From Anaerolineae bacterium (GTDB taxonomy: Bacteria > Chloroflexota > Anaerolineae > B4-G1 > SLSP01): a DNA stretch of 9,837 nt. The DNA lies in the NCBI GenBank assembly GCA_021159805.1, contig JAGHDT010000212.1, forward strand, positions 1-9,837, in the 5' to 3' direction. The translations under genes were made by a program, and so were the position numbers. Every line of letters starts with the position of its first letter. Within the stretch, counting starts at the first letter, position 1. Below are positions 1-5,908 of this stretch, in pieces. The notes below the pieces were generated by a model. It saw nothing but the letters and a program-made list of their open reading frames with translations. It ran no database searches and was not told where the DNA came from.

Positions 1-468
1 CGTCTTAGCAAGCTCGCCGACATGGCGGAACAGAACGGATTCATGCTGCTGCTGGAGAACGAGAAGGGGATCGTCACCGACACGCTCGCCCGCTGCGAGA
101 CCGTGGTGAGAGCTATCGACAGCCCGAACTTCCGCTTTCTATGGGACTCCGCCAACTTCATCCAGGTGCACGAGGAGCGTGTTGTGGAGCGCGGTTGGCC
201 GATGGTGAGCGATCTGATCGCTTACGTCCATATCAAGGACGCTGTGCTGAGCGATGGGCACGTCGTGCCGGCGGGTGAGGGTGATGGCCAGCTGCCGCTG
301 CTATTGACCAAGCTCAAGGAGAGCGGCTACCAGGGTGTGGTCGCGCTCGAGCCCCATCTCAAGATCGCCGGCCACAGCACCGGCTTCAGCGGCGCCGATG
401 GGATGCGCACAGCCGCGACTGCGCTGCGCAAAGTGATGGCGGAGACCGGTTGCGTCGAGGTCAAGTAG
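1..468 (+). CDS. Sugar phosphate isomerase/epimerase (xylose isomerase-like TIM barrel), 3' part
   Basis: The reading frame is open from the first base, so the gene begins upstream. The 155 visible residues are the C-terminal half of an AP-endonuclease-2/xylose-isomerase-like TIM barrel (PF01261 type). Motifs in order, numbered from the first visible residue, are LENEKG (E19), LWDSANF (D49), YVHIKDA (H77), PAGEGDG and ALEPHL (E117). The E, D, H and E residues sit where this family places its divalent-metal ligands. Relatives isomerise or epimerise sugars, dehydrate inososes, or act on 3-keto sugars; the exact substrate cannot be told. It is probably cytoplasmic. The ATG at 22 is internal to the family fold and is not the start. 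A 95-bp gap with a palindromic repeat separates it from the FAD oxidoreductase on the same strand. Family assignment is firm; the reaction is unknown. Confidence 0.88.
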   Translation, partial: RLSKLADMAEQNGFMLLLENEKGIVTDTLARCETVVRAIDSPNFRFLWDSANFIQVHEERVVERGWPMVSDLIAYVHIKDAVLSDGHVVPAGEGDGQLPLLLTKLKESGYQGVVALEPHLKIAGHSTGFSGADGMRTAATALRKVMAETGCVEVK

Positions 469-486
469 CTTTGCACGAGCTCGCTG

Positions 487-543
487 TCTGCGGCCCCAAA
501 GCCTATCCCCAATCTCGATCAGGCTTTGGGGCCTTCCGGGCAC
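487..543 (-). repeat. Palindromic intergenic element, copy 1 (inverted orientation)
   Basis: Perfect 13-bp arms GGCCCCAAAGCCT (492-504) and AGGCTTTGGGGCC (521-533) enclose a 16-nt loop. Read on the minus strand, the loop and both flanks match the copy at 3589-3649. Upstream, GTGCC..CGGAAGG matches the flanks of the other two copies. Downstream, GCAGA follows the second arm. The arms differ from copy 2 by paired changes, so the stem is kept. No T-run follows, so it does not look like an ordinary intrinsic terminator. It fills the gap between the isomerase and the oxidoreductase, ending about 20 nt before the TTG start. Confidence 0.8.
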
Positions 544-550
544 ATTCGCC

Positions 551-557
551 AAGGAGG
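551..557 (+). promoter_or_regulatory. Strong Shine-Dalgarno site fixing a TTG start
   Basis: AAGGAGG ends six bases before TTG at 564. The TTG is in frame with the oxidoreductase. No ATG or GTG with a comparable site lies nearby, and translation from farther upstream would read through the palindromic repeat. This site therefore sets the start at 564. Confidence 0.8.
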
Positions 558-563
558 ACTGAT

Positions 564-1862
564 TTGGACACCTATACAGAGTCGGCTAGGACACTCCCGA
601 TCAAGCACGACGTCGATGTGCTTGTGGTGGGGGGCGGGCCGGCCGGTGTGGGCGCAGCGGTGGCTGCTGCGCGACAGGGTGCGCGCACGCACGCACGCGT
701 GTTGCTCATCGAGCAGAGCGGAGCCGTGGGAGGTGTCGCTACCACCGGGCTGATGAGCCACTGGACCGGGCGCACTGAGCACATCGGCATCTATGGTGAG
801 ATCCTTCGCAGGGCCCAGGAGGGCGAGGAGCCTCATCTGATCAATCCCGAGACGCTGAAACTCGTGCTGCTCGATATGCTCAGTGAGGCGGGTGTGCAGT
901 GGCAGCTATACACCTTAGCCAGCGAGGCCATTGTCGAGGACAATGTCATCAAGGGCATCATCACCGAGAGCAAGTCCGGGCGTGAGGCGATCATGGCCAA
1001 GGTCGTCGTGGACGCCACCGGCGATGGCGACATCGCAGCTAAGGCCGGTGTGCCCTATGCCAAGGGGAGGGAGGGCGACGGCAAGATGCAGCCGATGACC
1101 CTGATGTTCAAAGTGGCGGGCGTGGATACCGACCGTGTGGTACGCTTCGTCGGCGGCTTCGAGGAGACCTACGATACGCCCCAAGGTGATATCCAGTCGC
1201 TGGCCAAACGGCATCTGCCCTTCCCGGCGGGACATCTTCTGATTTACCGCTCGACGCTGCCCGGTGTGGTGACATGCAATATGACCAACAGCATCAACGT
1301 GGATGGTACGATAGCCGAGGATCTGACCCGCGCTGACCACGAGTGTCGCCGCCAGATTCCCGCCATCGTGGACTTCTTGCGCACCTATGTCACGGGCTTT
1401 GAGCAGTGTTACGTCATCAGCTCCGCCTCGCAGATCGGCGTGCGCGAGACACGGCACTTCGAGGGTGAGACCACCATCACTGAAGAGGATGTCCTCACCG
1501 CGCGTGTTTTCGAGGATTGGGTCGTGCCCAAGGTTCACTTCAACTTCGACGTGCACAACCTGACGGGTAGTGGCCTGGATGAGACCGGTGCGCAGGTGCA
1601 CTTCAGCCAACCCAAGCATTACACCATTCCCTATGGTTGTTTTGTGCCGAGGCAAGTCGAGAATCTGTATCTGTCAGGCCGCAGCATCTCAGGGACCCAC
1701 AAAGCGCATTCCAATTTCCGCGTGATGCCGATCTGTGTGTTGATGGGCCAGGCTGTCGGCGTTGCGGCGGCGCTGTGCGTTCAGCACGCGATCACGCCGC
1801 GGCAGGTGGACGTGCGTGAGGTGCAGGCCATTCTGCGGGCGCAGGGCGTCTCGCCGGACTAG
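564..1862 (+). CDS. FAD-dependent oxidoreductase (FAD_oxidored / PF12831 type)
   Basis: 432 residues from the TTG at 564. The N-terminus has a dinucleotide-binding fold: DVLVVGGGPAGVGAA (residues 18-32, GxGxxG type), then the second strand VLLIEQ (46-51) with acidic E50 for the FAD ribose, then GAVGGVATTGLM (53-64). Later motifs are VVVDATGDGDIAAKAG (147-162), IGVRETRH (291-298), and near the C-terminus SGRSISGTHKAHSNFRVMP (371-389) followed by MGQAVGVAAAL, the usual closing FAD contact. There is no signal peptide or membrane segment, so it is probably cytoplasmic. Family members are often mis-named xanthan lyase-like; few have known substrates. Its neighbours suggest oxidation of a sugar or sugar-derived acid, which is inference. 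Oddity: four extra residues (T42-R45) between the first helix and the second strand come from a CGCA tetranucleotide run. The 3' end is followed by a tandem repeat array. Confidence 0.9.
   Translation: MDTYTESARTLPIKHDVDVLVVGGGPAGVGAAVAAARQGARTHARVLLIEQSGAVGGVATTGLMSHWTGRTEHIGIYGEILRRAQEGEEPHLINPETLKLVLLDMLSEAGVQWQLYTLASEAIVEDNVIKGIITESKSGREAIMAKVVVDATGDGDIAAKAGVPYAKGREGDGKMQPMTLMFKVAGVDTDRVVRFVGGFEETYDTPQGDIQSLAKRHLPFPAGHLLIYRSTLPGVVTCNMTNSINVDGTIAEDLTRADHECRRQIPAIVDFLRTYVTGFEQCYVISSASQIGVRETRHFEGETTITEEDVLTARVFEDWVVPKVHFNFDVHNLTGSGLDETGAQVHFSQPKHYTIPYGCFVPRQVENLYLSGRSISGTHKAHSNFRVMPICVLMGQAVGVAAALCVQHAITPRQVDVREVQAILRAQGVSPD
684..698 (+). repeat. CGCA tetranucleotide run inside the FAD-binding fold
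   Basis: CGCA is repeated three times, followed by CGC. The run encodes R-T-H-A-R at residues 41-45 of the oxidoreductase. Removing one 12-bp block restores the usual GARVLLIE spacing and keeps frame. A change of one or two 4-base units would shift the frame close to the N-terminus. Confidence 0.75.
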
Positions 1863-1870
1863 CGGTCTGG

Positions 1871-2202
1871 CGGCGCAGACCGGGGACTGCCATGGGATCG
1901 CCGCACCCCAGTGCGGCTCTCTTCGGAGTGGCCGGGGTGTAGGCGAGCGGCGCAGAATGCGGACTGCCATGGGATCGCCGCACCCCAGTGCGGCTCTCTT
2001 CAGAGTGGCCGGAGGTGTGGGCGGGCGGCGCAGAACGGGGACTGCTCTGGGATCGCCGCACCCCAGTGCGGCTCTCTTCGGAGTGGCCGGAGGTCTAGGG
2101 TGGGCGGCGTAGAATGCGGACTGCTCTGGGATCTCCGCACCCCAGTGCGGCTCTTGTCGGAGTCGCCGGAGGTGTAGGCGAGCGGCGCAGAACGCGGACT
2201 GC
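1871..2202 (+). repeat. Tandem array of four ~78-bp units plus a partial fifth
   Basis: This fills most of the 381-bp gap (1863-2243) between the oxidoreductase and the GH4 gene. Units begin with CGGCGCAGA (CGGCGTAGA in unit 4) at 1871, 1948, 2026, 2105 and 2183, so the periods are 77, 78, 79 and 78 bp. The fifth unit is only about 20 bp before similarity is lost. Each full unit holds GCCGCAC-CCCA-GTGCGGC, a 7-bp stem with a 4-nt loop (1900-1917, 1977-1994, 2055-2072; in unit 4 the stem is 6 bp, 2135-2150). Periods are not multiples of three, so it is not a repeated protein domain. There are no variable spacers, so it is not CRISPR. The short stretch 2203-2243 holds the GH4 ribosome-binding site. 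The origin and role of the array are unknown. Confidence 0.92.
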
Positions 2203-2243
2203 GGCCGGCTGAGGACAGTGAAGGTTGCAGGAGCGGATATGCG

Positions 2244-3581
2244 ATGAGCGACACTAGGACCAAACTCGTTTTGATCGGTGCGGGCAGCGCTATGTTTACT
2301 AAAGGGCTGGTCGCGGATATGATCCGCGACACGGCGCTGGGCCCGTGGGAATTGGGACTGTGCGACATCGACCCCGAGGCGTTGGAGACGGCTGATGGGC
2401 TCTGCCGGCGCATGGTGGAGGCGACCGAGACCGACATCACGATTCAGGCGTCTGAGGATCGGCGCGACCTGCTGCCGGATGCCGACGTGGTGGTGACGAC
2501 GATCGGCGTGGGTGGACGCCGCGCGTGGGAAGCCGATGTCTTCATCCCGCGCACCTATGGCGTGGTCCAGCCTGTCGGCGATACGGCGATGCCCGGAGGG
2601 ATCTCGCGGGCGATGCGCATGATCCCAGCTCTGGTGGCGATTGCGCAGGATGTCGGCGAACTGTGCCCCCGGGCGTGGTTCTTCAACTACAGCAACCCGA
2701 TGACGGCCAATTGCTGGGCTATCCGCCAGGCGACCTCGTGTGCCGTGGTGGGGCTTTGTCATGGCACCTTCAATGTCAGCCGCCAGCTGATGGGGCTCGT
2801 GGGGGCGCCGGTTGGGGCCTCGACGACGCGCTTCGCGGGGCTCAACCACCTCACCTTCATCCACGATCTCAGATGGCAGGGCCGTGATATGTGGCCGGTG
2901 GTGCGCGAGAAACTGAATGCGGTGTGTCCGGATTCCTTCATTGCTGACAATCCCTTCTCCTGGTCGCTCTTCGAGGCGTACGGCGCGTATCCCTCTGCCA
3001 ACGATCGCCACGTCACCGAGTTCTTCCCGGAGCGCTTCCCCGGCGGGGCATATTACGGCAAGACGCTGGGCGTGGATGCCTACTCCTTCGAGGAGACCAT
3101 CGCCGGCGGCGACCGCATCTATGCGCATATGCGCGCCCAGGCGCTGGGCGAGGAACCCCTTGATGACTGGATCTTCGAGCACGCCGCTGGCGAGCACGAG
3201 CAACTGCTCAGTATCTTGCGCAGTCTGCGTTTTGATCGCCGTGAGATCTTCGCGGTCAACGTGCCCAACCGTGGCACGGTGCCCAACCTGCCACCAGAGG
3301 CTGTCCTGGAGATTCCGGCGGTCGCCACGGCCTCGGGCCTCTATCCGATGCAGGTTCCGGATTTTTCGGATGCGTTGGCGGCAATCGTGCTGCGTAAGCT
3401 GGCAGCCATTCGTCTGACGGTGGAGGCGGCGCTCAGGGGAGATCGCAACCTTTTTGTGGAGGCGTTACTGGCCGATGGTGCGGTGACAGACCGGTCGGTT
3501 GCGCAGGCTATGCGGGACGAGCTGTTGGAAGCGCACCGGCAGCATCTGCCGTACTTCTTCCCACAGAACGCTGCGGTGTAG
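2244..3581 (+). CDS. Glycoside hydrolase family 4 enzyme (alpha-galactosidase/6-phospho-glucosidase type)
   Basis: 445 residues, the usual GH4 length. The N-terminus is a NAD-binding fold, KLVLIGAGSAMFTKGL (7-22), with CDID (40-43) at the end of the second strand. GH4 hallmarks follow: VVTTIGVGG (83-91), NYSNPM (148-153), GLCHG (170-174) and AGLNHL (198-203). C172 and H202 are where GH4 enzymes bind the catalytic Mn2+. A DRHVTEFFPE segment (254-263) fits the active-site region. GH4 enzymes cleave glycosides by transient NAD+ oxidation at C3 and elimination, not by classical hydrolysis; they are cytoplasmic and accept alpha or beta linkages. Substrate specificity cannot be read here. The start is the ATG at 2244; AGGAG at 2229-2233 lies ten bases upstream, rather far. 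An ATG at 2239 is out of frame. The upstream tandem array makes separate transcription from the FAD gene possible, but no promoter is evident. Confidence 0.92.
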   Translation: MSDTRTKLVLIGAGSAMFTKGLVADMIRDTALGPWELGLCDIDPEALETADGLCRRMVEATETDITIQASEDRRDLLPDADVVVTTIGVGGRRAWEADVFIPRTYGVVQPVGDTAMPGGISRAMRMIPALVAIAQDVGELCPRAWFFNYSNPMTANCWAIRQATSCAVVGLCHGTFNVSRQLMGLVGAPVGASTTRFAGLNHLTFIHDLRWQGRDMWPVVREKLNAVCPDSFIADNPFSWSLFEAYGAYPSANDRHVTEFFPERFPGGAYYGKTLGVDAYSFEETIAGGDRIYAHMRAQALGEEPLDDWIFEHAAGEHEQLLSILRSLRFDRREIFAVNVPNRGTVPNLPPEAVLEIPAVATASGLYPMQVPDFSDALAAIVLRKLAAIRLTVEAALRGDRNLFVEALLADGAVTDRSVAQAMRDELLEAHRQHLPYFFPQNAAV

Positions 3582-3588
3582 GGACCAC

Positions 3589-3649
3589 GTGCGTGCAGAA
3601 GGGACCAAAGCCTAGGTCGGGAATGGGTGAAAGGCTTTGGTCCTGCAGA
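3589..3649 (+). repeat. Palindromic intergenic element, copy 2 (forward orientation)
   Basis: Perfect 12-bp arms GGACCAAAGCCT (3602-3613) and AGGCTTTGGTCC (3632-3643) enclose an 18-nt loop. The left flank GTGCGTGCAGAAG nearly matches copy 3 at 5030. TGCA on both sides could extend the stem past a small bulge. The minus strand of copy 1 aligns with it across flanks, arms and loop (about 13 of 16 loop positions with two single-base gaps). The gap it occupies is 94 bp, almost equal to the 95-bp gap of copy 1. Confidence 0.82.
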
Positions 3650-3664
3650 TCGCAGAGTATCTAC

Positions 3665-3670
3665 GAGGAG
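3665..3670 (+). promoter_or_regulatory. Ribosome-binding site for the epimerase gene
   Basis: GAGGAG lies five bases before ATG at 3676. It selects this start over an in-frame TTG at 3637, which falls inside the second arm of the palindromic element and has no such site. Confidence 0.7.
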
Positions 3671-3675
3671 ACAAT

Positions 3676-4992
3676 ATGGATGAAGCGATGAAAACCCGGT
3701 TGTTAGCGGCGCGATCGCAGTTGGCGTCGCATCTGCATGAGGGCATTATGCCATTCTGGACGGCGCGCGGCGTCGATCCAGTCTACGGTGGTTATCTTGT
3801 CTGCTATGACGATCAAGGAGACCTGATTGAGGATGAGACAGATAAGCACATTGTCACCCAGACCCGTATGATCTGGGGCTTCTCGCTCTTCAATATGATC
3901 GACCCTGAGAACCCGCAGTACCGGGAAGCGGCGCGCCAGGGGGTGGATTTCTTCATCGACCACTTCTGGGACGCCGAGCACGGCGGCTGGAACTGGCTGG
4001 TGAAGCGCGACGGCACGTTACTCGACGGCGGCAAGGTGGTCTATGGCCAGAGTTTCGCGATTTATGGCCTTGCGACCTACTATCTGTCGACCGGCGATGA
4101 GCGGGGCCTGGAGTACGCGGAGCGTACTTTCGACCTGCTGCAGCGCTACTGCGTTGACACGGCGCGGGGCGGCTACTACGAGAATCTGGAGCCCGACTGG
4201 CAGCTCTCGCCCGGTGGATTCTGCGCCGGGGATCGCAAGTCGCTCGACATCCATATGCACCTGCTGGAGTGCTTCACCGTGCTGGCGCAGGCGTCCGGCA
4301 AGGAGATCCACAAGCGCCGGCTGCAGGAGGTCATCGATATCATCCTCACGCACATGATCGATCCCGAGAGTGGCTGCGGTGGCAACCAGTACGATCTGGA
4401 CTTCAATCCGATTCCGGCGATCGCCATTCGGCGGACGTTCAATGCGGATCGCGAGGACGGCTCTGTCGAGACGCTGAGCGGTCGGAACGGCTGCGGCGCC
4501 GTTGGAACGGTGACGACGTCCTACGGCCACAATGTTGAGCTGGCTTGGCTGTTGGTGCGCGCGGGTGAGGTCCTGGGGAAGCCACGGGATACGTATGGAC
4601 CTGTGGTCCGCAGGCTCGTGGATCACGCGCTGGCATTCGGATTCGACCACGTGCGTGGCGGCGTCTACCGCGATGGGCCGCATCACGGGCCTGCGCTCGT
4701 GACGGACAAGGAGTTCTGGCAGAACGCGGAAGTGCTTGTGGGCTTCCTGGACAGCTGCGAGATCACGAGCGACGAACGGTATGCAGAGGCCTTCTTGCTA
4801 ACGTGGGATTTTGTCCGGGAGCATCTGATCAACGCCGATCTCGGCGAGTGGATGACGCTGGTCAGTGAGACAGGCGAGGTCCTGGTGCCGGGGATCGGCA
4901 CGCCGTGGAAGGCGTGCTATCATTCTGGCCGTGCGGTCTACGAGGCAATCCGGCGGATCGACATGATTTTGGGGCAAGCGAGAGGGCGATAG
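3676..4992 (+). CDS. AGE-family epimerase (N-acylglucosamine / cellobiose 2-epimerase type)
   Basis: 438 residues, slightly longer than typical members (about 390-420). It should fold as an (alpha/alpha)6 barrel and be cytoplasmic. Family landmarks are TQTRMIWGFS (61-70, R64), VVYGQSFAIYGL (121-132), KSLDIHMHLLECF (188-200, H193/H195), YGHNVELAWLL (283-293, H285), KEFWQNAEVLVGF (345-357) and the C-terminal CYHSGRAVYEAI (414-425, H416). H285 and H416 occupy the places of the two catalytic histidines that swap the proton at C2 in cellobiose 2-epimerases. The sequence fits interconversion of a glucose-type and a mannose-type sugar; whether the substrate is a free, N-acylated or disaccharide sugar is open. 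Residues ~231-282 look like an insertion between conserved blocks. The last codons and the stop lie inside a purine-rich short repeat (4978-5027), so the extreme C-terminus may have been altered by slippage. Confidence 0.9.
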   Translation: MDEAMKTRLLAARSQLASHLHEGIMPFWTARGVDPVYGGYLVCYDDQGDLIEDETDKHIVTQTRMIWGFSLFNMIDPENPQYREAARQGVDFFIDHFWDAEHGGWNWLVKRDGTLLDGGKVVYGQSFAIYGLATYYLSTGDERGLEYAERTFDLLQRYCVDTARGGYYENLEPDWQLSPGGFCAGDRKSLDIHMHLLECFTVLAQASGKEIHKRRLQEVIDIILTHMIDPESGCGGNQYDLDFNPIPAIAIRRTFNADREDGSVETLSGRNGCGAVGTVTTSYGHNVELAWLLVRAGEVLGKPRDTYGPVVRRLVDHALAFGFDHVRGGVYRDGPHHGPALVTDKEFWQNAEVLVGFLDSCEITSDERYAEAFLLTWDFVREHLINADLGEWMTLVSETGEVLVPGIGTPWKACYHSGRAVYEAIRRIDMILGQARGR

Positions 4993-5027
4993 AGCGAGAA
5001 AGCGAGAAAGCGAAGAGGGCGAAGAGG
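4978..5027 (+). repeat. Degenerate 8-9 bp purine-rich tandem repeat across the epimerase stop
   Basis: Six successive units are visible: GCGAGAGG, GCGATAGA, GCGAGAAA, GCGAGAAA, GCGAAGAGG, GCGAAGAGG. The TAG stop of the epimerase (4990-4992) lies in unit 2. The run continues directly into the half palindromic element at 5030. It makes this gap unlike the other two that carry the palindrome. Confidence 0.8.
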
Positions 5028-5029
5028 CC

Positions 5030-5053
5030 GTGCCTGCGGAAGGACCAAAGCCT
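5030..5053 (+). repeat. Palindromic intergenic element, left half only (copy 3)
   Basis: GTGCCTGCGGAA plus the arm GGACCAAAGCCT (5042-5053) matches about 22 of 25 positions of the left side of copy 2. No matching right arm follows. Similarity ends within a few bases after the arm, and sulfatase-like coding sequence begins at about 5064. The element thus appears cut at its loop. Confidence 0.75.
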
Positions 5054-5063
5054 GGGCTGCCAC

Positions 5064-5894
5064 ACTCCGGCCAATTTCGGGGCGCCCTTGACCCACAAAC
5101 CTGCTATCCAGCAGGTCCAGCGCGCGGCCTACGGAGAGCTGGATTGGGACCAGGTTGCCGAGGGTAAGATCCGCCACTACGGCTGCAACAGTTACATCGA
5201 CCGTGAGATCGGGCGCGTAATCGATGCCGTCGCGTCGGTGCACGGTGACGACACGATCATTATCTATACAAGCGATCACGGAGACATGATGCGAGCCCAC
5301 GGCCTGAGCGGCAAAGGGCCGATGATGTATGAGGAGACGACTCACGTGCCGTTCATCGTACGTGCGCCGAACGGGACCGGGGTCGTCAGTGATGCGGTGA
5401 TCAGCCACCTTGATATTCTCCCGACGATGCTGGCGCTCAGCGGGATTGAGACCCCGCCGAGTCTCCACGGGGTTAGCTTTGCCTCGATTCTCGATGATCC
5501 TGCTGCCGCAGTGCGTCCCTATGCCTTTGTGGGGTTCCACCGGTTCGCCGTCAACCACGATGATTTCGGAGAGTTCTTTCCCATCCGCTGTGTGACGGAT
5601 GGGCGGCACAAGCTGTCGATCAGCCTTGTTGATACGGACGAGCTTTACGATTTGGCGGAGGATCCAGGAGAGTGCACCAACCAGATCTCCAACCCCGCCT
5701 ATGCGATTGTGCGCGATGAGCTGCACGATGCCCTGCTTGAGGAGATGGACCGCATCCGCGATCCATTCCGCTCCTATCGCTGGGGCGATCGCCCGTGGCG
5801 TACCGTCCGACATCCATTCTATCAGGGCGGTGCGCGAAGAGACCGGCCGGCGGGGTTCCCTTTTGAGCCCACCGGTGTAGAGTGGCAAGACTAG
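5064..5894 (+). pseudogene. Sulfatase, N-terminally truncated (alkaline-phosphatase superfamily)
   Basis: The open frame continues upstream into the epimerase gene, but sulfatase-like sequence starts only around TPANFGAPLTHKP (5064). About 276 residues remain; intact relatives are usually around 450-520. Visible are WDQVAEGKIRHYGCNSYIDR (a helix region of the family), IIYTSDHGDMM with the metal-binding D and H (SDHGD at 5271-5285), KGPMMYEETTHVPFIVR with the active-site lysine region, and a complete C-terminus with ELYDLAEDPGE. Missing are the N-terminal metal-binding Asp pair and the C/S-x-P-x-R formylglycine signature, so the protein cannot be a working sulfatase. No start codon with a ribosome-binding site is seen at the junction. 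The half palindrome at 5030-5053 abuts the break, which suggests a deletion or a misassembly at that point. The gene ends 14 bp before the dehydrogenase. It points to a former role in desulfating glycans at this locus. Confidence 0.85.
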
Positions 5895-5898
5895 CCAT

Positions 5899-5904
5899 AG
5901 GAGG
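5899..5904 (+). promoter_or_regulatory. Shine-Dalgarno site for the Gfo/Idh/MocA gene
   Basis: AGGAGG lies four bases before ATG at 5909. It favours that ATG over an in-frame GTG at 5882, which lies inside the sulfatase reading frame. The dehydrogenase can therefore be translated independently of the broken sulfatase. Confidence 0.75.
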
Positions 5905-5908
5905 CACG

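Noticed and set aside
492..533. Rho-independent terminator
   Set aside because: The stem is strong, but the loop is long (16 nt) and no T-run follows on either strand. The same sequence recurs inverted elsewhere, which fits a dispersed repeat better.
1871..2202. CRISPR array
   Set aside because: Whole ~78-bp units repeat without variable spacers, and no cas gene is present.
1689..3203. 504-codon open frame on the minus strand through the tandem array and the GH4 gene
   Set aside because: It is antisense to clear FAD-oxidoreductase and GH4 coding sequence. Its repeated segments come from the DNA array, whose 77-79 bp periods do not hold a frame. The composition is low-complexity and rich in Arg, His and Pro, as in GC-rich shadow frames.
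3602..3643. Riboswitch or attenuator leader for the epimerase gene
   Set aside because: Only one stem is present, the related copy at 487-543 lies in the opposite orientation, and no known aptamer motif is visible. A regulatory side effect is not excluded.
4905..5063. In-frame extension of the sulfatase upstream to a GTG at 4905
   Set aside because: The added 53 residues overlap the epimerase gene in another frame, cross the purine-rich repeat and the half palindrome, and resemble no sulfatase N-terminus.
4938..5888. 316-codon minus-strand open frame opposite the sulfatase
   Set aside because: It is antisense to a sequence with recognisable sulfatase motifs and shows no family features of its own.
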